DNA from: Burkholderiales bacterium
GTDB taxonomy: Bacteria > Pseudomonadota > Gammaproteobacteria > Burkholderiales > Burkholderiaceae_F
NCBI GenBank assembly: GCA_021298875.1
Contig: JAJTHJ010000046.1
Coordinates: 1-18,688 of the forward strand
Reading direction: 5' to 3'
Length of the DNA stretch: 18,688 nt
The translations under genes and the position numbers were made by a program. Positions within the stretch are counted from its first letter, which is position 1; every line of letters begins with the position of its first letter. Under the pieces are notes generated by a model, which was given only the letters and a program-made list of their open reading frames with translations, searched no databases and was not told the origin of the DNA. Positions 14,009-18,688 of this stretch are shown here, in pieces.

Positions 14009-16914
14009 AGCGCCTGCCGCCGCAGCCGGGCGAGTGGATCGACCGCGAGCAGCCGCTCACGTTCCGCTTCGAGGGCTGCGAATTCACCGGCTTTGCCGGC
14101 GACAGCATCGCCTCGGCGCTCGCGGCCAACGGCGTGCGGGTGCTGGGGCGCTCGTTCAAGTACCACCGGCCGCGCGGGCTTTTGTCCGTCGCCGGGCACG
14201 ATGTCAACGCGCTGATGCAGGTGGCGCATGACGGCCGCAGCCGCCCCAACGTCCGCGCGGACGTGACGCCGCTGGCGGCGGGGATGGACATCACCGCGGT
14301 CAACACTTTCGGCGGGCTGGCGGCAGATCGCGCGCGCTGGCTCGACGCGCTGTCGGCTTTTCTGCCGGTCGGCTTCTACTACAAGGCGTTTCACTCGAAG
14401 AAGCACTTCCCGCGCTGGGAGCGGATGTTCCGCGCGCTGACCGGTCTCGGTCGCCTGCAACTCGACGCGCCCGCAGAGAAGACGCCGAAGCGCTACGCGT
14501 TTGCCGACGTCGCGGTGATCGGCGCCGGCCCCTCGGGCCTGGCGGCGGCACTCGCCGCGGCCGAGGCCGGCGCGGAGGTCGCACTGGCCGACGAGAACCC
14601 CGTGCTCGGCGGCAGCGGCTTTTATGCGGAGCGCGATCCCGCCGCGCGCGCCGAGCTGGAAACGCTCGTCGCGCGGGTGCAAAGCCACCCGCGCATCCGC
14701 GTGTTCGCGCAGGCCGCGGCAATCGGCTACTACGCCGACCACTGGCTGCCGCTCGCGCTGCCCACGCACGTCGTCAAGCTGCGCGCGCGCGCGGTGGTGG
14801 TCGCGCAGGGCGCCTTCGAGCAACCCGCGGTCTTCCGCAACAACGACTTGCCGGGCGTGATGCTCGCCTCCGGCGCGCAGCGGCTGCTGCGCCGCTATGC
14901 GGTGGCGCCGTGCTCGCGGCTGGTGCTGCTGACCGCCAACGCGCAGGGCTACGCCGCCGCGCTCGATGCGCTGGCCGCCGGCATCGAAGTCGCCGCCGTA
15001 CTCGACCTGCGCGCCGAGCCCGGCCCCGCGTCGCGCCGGTTGATGGACGCACTCGCCGCGCGCGGCGTACGCACGAGCCTCAACGCCGCGCTCGGCGCCG
15101 CGCGCGCGGGCCGCGACGGCACGCCGGCCGCCGTGGAGATCGGCCACATCGACGCCAACCGCGTGGTGCCCGTGCACGAGGTGCCCTGCGACGGCGTGTG
15201 GATGAGCGTCGGCTACGCGCCCGCTGCGCATCTGCTGTACCAGGCCGGCGCCCAGATGGGCTTCGACGGCGCGCTCCAGCAGTTCGTGCCGCGCGCGCTG
15301 CCCGCGGGCCTCTTTGCCTGCGGCAAGGTCAACGGCGTGTACGACTTCGCCGGTCGCCTCAGCGATGGCGAGCGCGCGGGCAGCTATGCCGCCGCGCACG
15401 CGCTCGCGCAGCCCGCCCCGGCCACCGTCGTGCTTCCGCCGGCAAGCGAGTCGCCCTCGCATCCGTACCCGATCTTCGCGCACGCCAAGGGCAAGGACTT
15501 CATCGACTTCGACGAAGACCTGCAAGTCAAGGACCTCGCCCACGCCGCGCAGGAGGGCTTCGACAACATCGAGCTGCTCAAGCGCTACTCGACCGTCGGC
15601 ATGGGGCCGAGCCAGGGCAAGCACTCGAACATGAACGCGGTGCGCGTGCTGGCGCGGCTGCGGCGCGAGCCGATCGACGCCGTGGGCACCACCACCGCGC
15701 GCCCGCTGTTCCACCCGGTGCCGATGGCGCTGCTCGCCGGCCGCGGCTTTACGGTGGAGCGGCGCACTCCGATTCACGACCGGCACACCGCCGCCGGCGC
15801 CGTGTGGATGCCGGCCGGCCAGTGGCAGCGGCCGGAGCACTACGCAGTCGCCGGCGCGAGCCGCGCCGAATGCATCCGCGCCGAGGCGGCTGCCGTGCGC
15901 AACGCGGTCGGGCTGATCGACGTCGGCACGCTCGGCAAAATCGAACTGCGCGGGCCGGATGCTGCGGAGTTTCTCGAGCGCGTCTACACCGGCCGCTTCG
16001 CCAACACGAAGATCGGCACCACCCGCTACGGCGTGATGTGCGACGAAGCCGGCACGCTGATCGACGACGGCGTGATCGCCCGCCTGGGCGAGCAGCACTT
16101 CTACTTCACCACCACCACCAGCGGTGCCGCCACCGTCTACCGCGAGTTGCAGCGCTGGGCCTTGATCTGGGGCCTGCGCGTGGGCATCGTCAACCTGACC
16201 GGGCAGATGGCCGCGTTCAACCTCGCCGGCCCGCGGGCGCGGGCCGTGCTGCGGACTTTGACGGCGCTCGATCTGTCCGAAGCGGCGTTCCCGTACCTCG
16301 CCGCGCGCGAGGGCGAAGTCGCCAGCGTGCCTGCGCGGCTGCTGCGCGTGGGCTTTGTCGGCGAACTCGGCTACGAGATCCACGTGCCCGCCAACCGCGC
16401 GGTGGGCGTCTGGCAGGCGCTCACCGAAGCTGGCGCAGAGCAAGGGCTGCGCTACTTTGGCGTCGAAGCGCAGCGCCTGCTGCGGCTGGAAAAGGGGCAC
16501 ATCATCGTCGGCCAGGACAGCGACGGCCTGACCAACCCCTTCGACGCTGCGCTCGGCTGGGCGGTCAAGATGGACAAGCCCTACTTCGTCGGCCAACGCA
16601 GTCTGGCGATCCTCGCGCGCAAGCCGCGCAAGCAGGTGTTGACCGGCTTCACGCTCGACGACCCCGCGCAGGGCGTGCCGTTGGAGTCGCATCTGGCGAT
16701 CGAAGCCGGCGAGATCGTCGGTCGCATGACCAGCATCGCCGAGTCGCCGGCCGTGGGCAAGGTGATCGGGCTGGCTTACCTCGCACCGGCGCTGGTCGAG
16801 CGAGGCAAGTTTTCGATCCGCCTGGGCGACGGGCGCCTGGTCGGCGCGACGGTCGCCGCCACCCCGTTCTACGACCCCGGCAACGCGCGGCAAAAGATGG
16901 AGGACGCAGCATGA
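14005..16914 (+). CDS. soxA: Sarcosine oxidase alpha subunit family protein (SoxA / MgdC)
   Basis: SoxA is the large subunit carrying NAD+ and the folate-binding domain that captures the oxidised methyl group as 5,10-methylene-tetrahydrofolate. The 969-residue protein has an N-terminal Fer2_4-like domain without cluster cysteines (about 14-100, GRSFKYHRPRGLL, then AGHDVNALMQV). Next come a pyridine-nucleotide-disulphide-oxidoreductase fold with VAVIGAGPSGLAAALAAAEAG (169-189), a bridging helical part (YPIFAHAKGKDFIDFDEDLQ, TVGMGPSQGKHSNMNAVRVLA) and a GcvT-like aminomethyltransferase domain from about 600 to the end (GFVGELGYEIHVP, EAQRLLRLEKGHIIVGQDSD). Length is typical. The ATG at 14005 overlaps the soxD stop. 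The longer frame from 13753 is antisense to nothing real and out of frame with soxD, so it is rejected. Confidence 0.93.
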   Translation: MKRLPPQPGEWIDREQPLTFRFEGCEFTGFAGDSIASALAANGVRVLGRSFKYHRPRGLLSVAGHDVNALMQVAHDGRSRPNVRADVTPLAAGMDITAVNTFGGLAADRARWLDALSAFLPVGFYYKAFHSKKHFPRWERMFRALTGLGRLQLDAPAEKTPKRYAFADVAVIGAGPSGLAAALAAAEAGAEVALADENPVLGGSGFYAERDPAARAELETLVARVQSHPRIRVFAQAAAIGYYADHWLPLALPTHVVKLRARAVVVAQGAFEQPAVFRNNDLPGVMLASGAQRLLRRYAVAPCSRLVLLTANAQGYAAALDALAAGIEVAAVLDLRAEPGPASRRLMDALAARGVRTSLNAALGAARAGRDGTPAAVEIGHIDANRVVPVHEVPCDGVWMSVGYAPAAHLLYQAGAQMGFDGALQQFVPRALPAGLFACGKVNGVYDFAGRLSDGERAGSYAAAHALAQPAPATVVLPPASESPSHPYPIFAHAKGKDFIDFDEDLQVKDLAHAAQEGFDNIELLKRYSTVGMGPSQGKHSNMNAVRVLARLRREPIDAVGTTTARPLFHPVPMALLAGRGFTVERRTPIHDRHTAAGAVWMPAGQWQRPEHYAVAGASRAECIRAEAAAVRNAVGLIDVGTLGKIELRGPDAAEFLERVYTGRFANTKIGTTRYGVMCDEAGTLIDDGVIARLGEQHFYFTTTTSGAATVYRELQRWALIWGLRVGIVNLTGQMAAFNLAGPRARAVLRTLTALDLSEAAFPYLAAREGEVASVPARLLRVGFVGELGYEIHVPANRAVGVWQALTEAGAEQGLRYFGVEAQRLLRLEKGHIIVGQDSDGLTNPFDAALGWAVKMDKPYFVGQRSLAILARKPRKQVLTGFTLDDPAQGVPLESHLAIEAGEIVGRMTSIAESPAVGKVIGLAYLAPALVERGKFSIRLGDGRLVGATVAATPFYDPGNARQKMEDAA

Positions 16915-17582
16915 CCGGCGTGGCCTTGAACGACGTGTCGGCACGCGCGCGGGTCGGCGTCAAGGGCGCCGCCGCTGCGGAGTTCTTGCGCGCGCAGGGG
17001 CTGGCGGTGCCGGAGAGGTTCAATTGCTGGACTGAGCGGGATGGGGTGTTGGTGGCCCGGTTGGGGATGACGGAGTTCTTGGTGGAGGCTGGAGCGGGTT
17101 GCGGCGGTTTTCCCTCACCCCACCCCCTGTCCGGGGGGGAGAGGGGCTTGCAAGGCCCTCTCCCCCCGGGAGAGGGTGGCGCGGAGCGCCGGGTGAGGGA
17201 AGACCCTGCGCTGCCGAGCCAACTCCCCACGCCGCTGCAAGCGCTCGCCGCCGCGCTACACGCCGCCACCCAACTGAACAACCCCGACCTCTACCCCGTC
17301 CTGCGCGCCGACTGCGCGCTCGTCCTTGCCGGCCCTCTGGCAAACGACTTGCTTGTGCAGGTCTGCAACGTGGACTTCGCACCGCTCGCCCGCGCCGCCA
17401 CCGCGAATGACGGCCCACTGGCACTGACGCAAATGGTCGGCGTGTCGGTCACGGTAGTGCCGCAGCGCCGCGCCGACGACCTGCTCTACCGCATCTGGTG
17501 CGACCCGAGCTTTGGGCCGTACCTGAAGACCACCCTGCAAGACATCGCCGATGAACTGAACGCCGGAGCCCCCACCGCATGA
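16911..17582 (+). CDS. soxG: Sarcosine oxidase gamma subunit family protein (SoxG / MgdD) carrying an in-frame repeat insertion
   Basis: SoxG is the GcvT-like gamma subunit. The 223-residue product starts MTGVALNDVSARARVGVKG and continues AAAEFLRAQGLAVPERFN. Its C-terminal half has LRADCALVLAGPLANDLLVQVCNVDF, VSVTVVPQRRADDLLYRIWCDPSFGPYLKTTL. Residues about 67-98 (beginning FPSPHPLSGGERG) are encoded by a 92-bp inverted-repeat element and have no counterpart in the family. Without them the length is near 190, the usual size. Codons just before the element (about 17024-17110) favour TTG, GGG and CGG, unlike the rest of the operon. The start overlaps the soxA stop (ATGA) and the end overlaps the next gene (ATGA). 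Whether the protein still folds is unknown; an unstructured loop may be tolerated. Confidence 0.87.
   Translation: MTGVALNDVSARARVGVKGAAAAEFLRAQGLAVPERFNCWTERDGVLVARLGMTEFLVEAGAGCGGFPSPHPLSGGERGLQGPLPPGEGGAERRVREDPALPSQLPTPLQALAAALHAATQLNNPDLYPVLRADCALVLAGPLANDLLVQVCNVDFAPLARAATANDGPLALTQMVGVSVTVVPQRRADDLLYRIWCDPSFGPYLKTTLQDIADELNAGAPTA
17110..17201. mobile_element. MITE/REP-like 92-bp repeat with terminal inverted repeats, inside soxG
   Basis: The element is bounded by perfect 11-bp inverted repeats TTCCCTCACCC (17110-17120) and GGGTGAGGGAA (17191-17201). Inside is a further long stem (GGGGGGAGAGGG against CCCTCTCCCCCC). This is the architecture of the non-coding CCCTCACCC...GGGAGAGGG intergenic repeats that I remember as abundant in GC-rich proteobacteria. 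Here it lies in a coding sequence and leaves the frame open. It encodes no protein of its own. Confidence 0.8.
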
Positions 17583-18688
17583 ACAAGCCTCAGGCAGCCA
17601 AGCTCTTCAAGGACCGCGGCATCAAGTACGTGCTCGCGCAATTCGTCGACATCCACGGCGCGGCCAAGGCCAAGGCGGTGCCGGTCGAACACTACGACAT
17701 GGTGCTCACCGACGGCGCGGGCTTTGCCGGCTTCGCGCTGTGGGGCTTCGGCATGGGGCCGCACGGGCCGGACTACATGGCGGTGGGCGACCCCGCCACG
17801 CTCGCGCACGTGCCGTGGATGCCGGGCTTTGCGCGCATCGTCTGCGACGGCGTAGTCAAGGGCAAGCCCTACCCGTACTGCTCGCGCACGGTGTTGAAGG
17901 GTGCATTGAAGACGCTGGCCAAGCAGGGCCTGACCCTCTACACCGGCATCGAGCCGGAGTTCATGCTGCTGCAAAAGACCGCGAGCGGTGCGCTCGCCCC
18001 GGCGGACGCCACCGACACGCTGGACAAGCCCTGCTACGACTACAAAGGGCTGGCGCGTTCGGCCGCGTTTCTCGAACGGCTGACGTCCTGCGTGAAGGAA
18101 GTCGGGCTGGACGTCTATCAAATCGACCACGAAGACGCCAACGGCCAGTTCGAGGTCAACTTCACCTATGCCGACGCGCTGACCACCGCCGACCGCTTCA
18201 CCTTCTTCAAAATGGCGGTGAGCGAGCTCGCGCGCGAGCAGGGGCTGATCGGCACCTTCATGCCCAAGCCCTTCGCCAACCGCACCGGCACCGGCGCGCA
18301 CTTCCACATCTCGATCGGCAACGCCAAGACCAAGAACCTGTTCTACGACCCCAAGGACAAACACCGCCTGCAACTGTCGCAGATGGGTTACTGGTTCTTG
18401 GGCGGGCTGCTGGCGCATGCGCGCGCGCTGGCCGCGATCTGCGCACCGACCGTCAACAGCTACAAGCGGCTGGTGGTCGGCCGCTCGCTGTCGGGGGCGA
18501 CCTGGGCGCCCGCGTACATCGCCTACGGCGACAACAACCGCACGGCGAGCGTGCGCATCCCCGGCGGGCGGATCGAGTTGCGGCTGCCCGACGGCGCGAT
18601 GAACCCTTATCTCACCACCGCCGCGGTGATCGCCGCCGGCATGGACGGCGTGGCCCGCAAGCTCGACCCCGGCGCGCCGATCAACGAA
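17579..18688 (+). CDS. glnT: Type III glutamine synthetase-family ligase (GlnT / gamma-glutamylmethylamide synthetase-like), cut by window end
   Basis: The frame is open from the ATG at 17579, which overlaps the soxG stop, to the window edge: 370 residues of an expected 430-450. The N-terminal beta-grasp domain (FVDIHGAAKAKAVPVEHY) precedes the catalytic barrel. The barrel has GIEPEF (123-128, metal-binding glutamates), HEDANGQFEVNF (184-195), TGTGAHFHIS (236-245, catalytic histidine region), NSYKRL (293-298), YGDNNRTASVR and ELRLPDGAMNPYL. This class joins ammonia or methylamine to glutamate with ATP. Next to sox/mgd genes it could be the gamma-glutamylmethylamide synthetase GmaS of the N-methylglutamate pathway, or GlnT. 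I lean towards GlnT by the TGTGAHFHIS and YGDNNRT blocks, from memory only. The missing end would hold the last helices. Confidence 0.88.
   Translation, partial: MNKPQAAKLFKDRGIKYVLAQFVDIHGAAKAKAVPVEHYDMVLTDGAGFAGFALWGFGMGPHGPDYMAVGDPATLAHVPWMPGFARIVCDGVVKGKPYPYCSRTVLKGALKTLAKQGLTLYTGIEPEFMLLQKTASGALAPADATDTLDKPCYDYKGLARSAAFLERLTSCVKEVGLDVYQIDHEDANGQFEVNFTYADALTTADRFTFFKMAVSELAREQGLIGTFMPKPFANRTGTGAHFHISIGNAKTKNLFYDPKDKHRLQLSQMGYWFLGGLLAHARALAAICAPTVNSYKRLVVGRSLSGATWAPAYIAYGDNNRTASVRIPGGRIELRLPDGAMNPYLTTAAVIAAGMDGVARKLDPGAPINE

Noticed and set aside
13852..16944. Minus-strand open frame of more than 1,000 codons opposite soxA
   Set aside because: It is antisense to a gene with clear domain motifs. 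Its translation is His/Arg/Gly/Ala-rich low complexity without any family motif, the usual shadow of GC-rich coding DNA.
16911..17582. soxG as a pseudogene
   Set aside because: The inserted element keeps the frame open, both ATGA overlaps are intact and the C-terminal half retains family motifs. Loss of function is possible but not shown.

Overview
The window is a GC-rich bacterial chromosome segment packed with genes. Gene content and order (hslVU, dksA beside a COG0523 GTPase, ubiK, a TorF-type porin, glnK-amtB, purU beside a sarcosine-oxidase-type cluster) point to a betaproteobacterium, probably of the Rhodocyclales/Burkholderiales. This assignment is inference from remembered synteny. 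No rRNA, tRNA, CRISPR array, integrase or complete insertion sequence was seen. No stretch longer than 300 bases lacks a gene.

Left part (1-8231). It opens with the 5' end of comM/yifB on the minus strand, then a divergent membrane-anchored protein of unknown function (401-1267). A minus-strand run follows, read from right to left: COG0523 GTPase (6956-5880), dksA with a long H1-like N-terminal extension (5842-4931), a two-STAS-domain protein (4754-3321), hslV (3223-2687) and hslU (2616-1288). An EamA-type transporter (about 7113-7988, plus) converges on ubiK (8231-7998, minus). Two intergenic gaps hold 7-bp tandem repeats: GTGAAAN between hslV and hslU, and ATCGGTG between the GTPase and the transporter.

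Nitrogen block (8371-11504). A textbook sigma-54 promoter (TGGCACG-N4-TTGCT, 8371-8386) stands before a TorF-type outer-membrane porin, glnK and an ammonium transporter gene, closed by two hairpins. The transporter is unusual. Between its signal peptide and its first Amt membrane helix lies a periplasmic OmpA-like, peptidoglycan-binding domain. The operon therefore appears to encode an outer-membrane channel, a possibly wall-anchored ammonium channel and its cytoplasmic PII regulator, all expressed on nitrogen limitation.

C1/methylated-amine block (11537-18688). purU, soxB, soxD, soxA, soxG and a type III glutamine-synthetase-family gene (cut by the window end) form one tight operon, mostly with ATGA overlaps. 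This is either a tetrameric sarcosine oxidase system or the homologous N-methylglutamate dehydrogenase (mgdABCD) with a gmaS/glnT-type ligase. In both cases demethylation loads one-carbon units on tetrahydrofolate, and PurU releases formate. Two small non-coding repeats have entered this operon: a pair of GGGTC(A/T)GACCCC palindromes between soxB and soxD, and a 92-bp element with terminal inverted repeats inside soxG that leaves the frame open.
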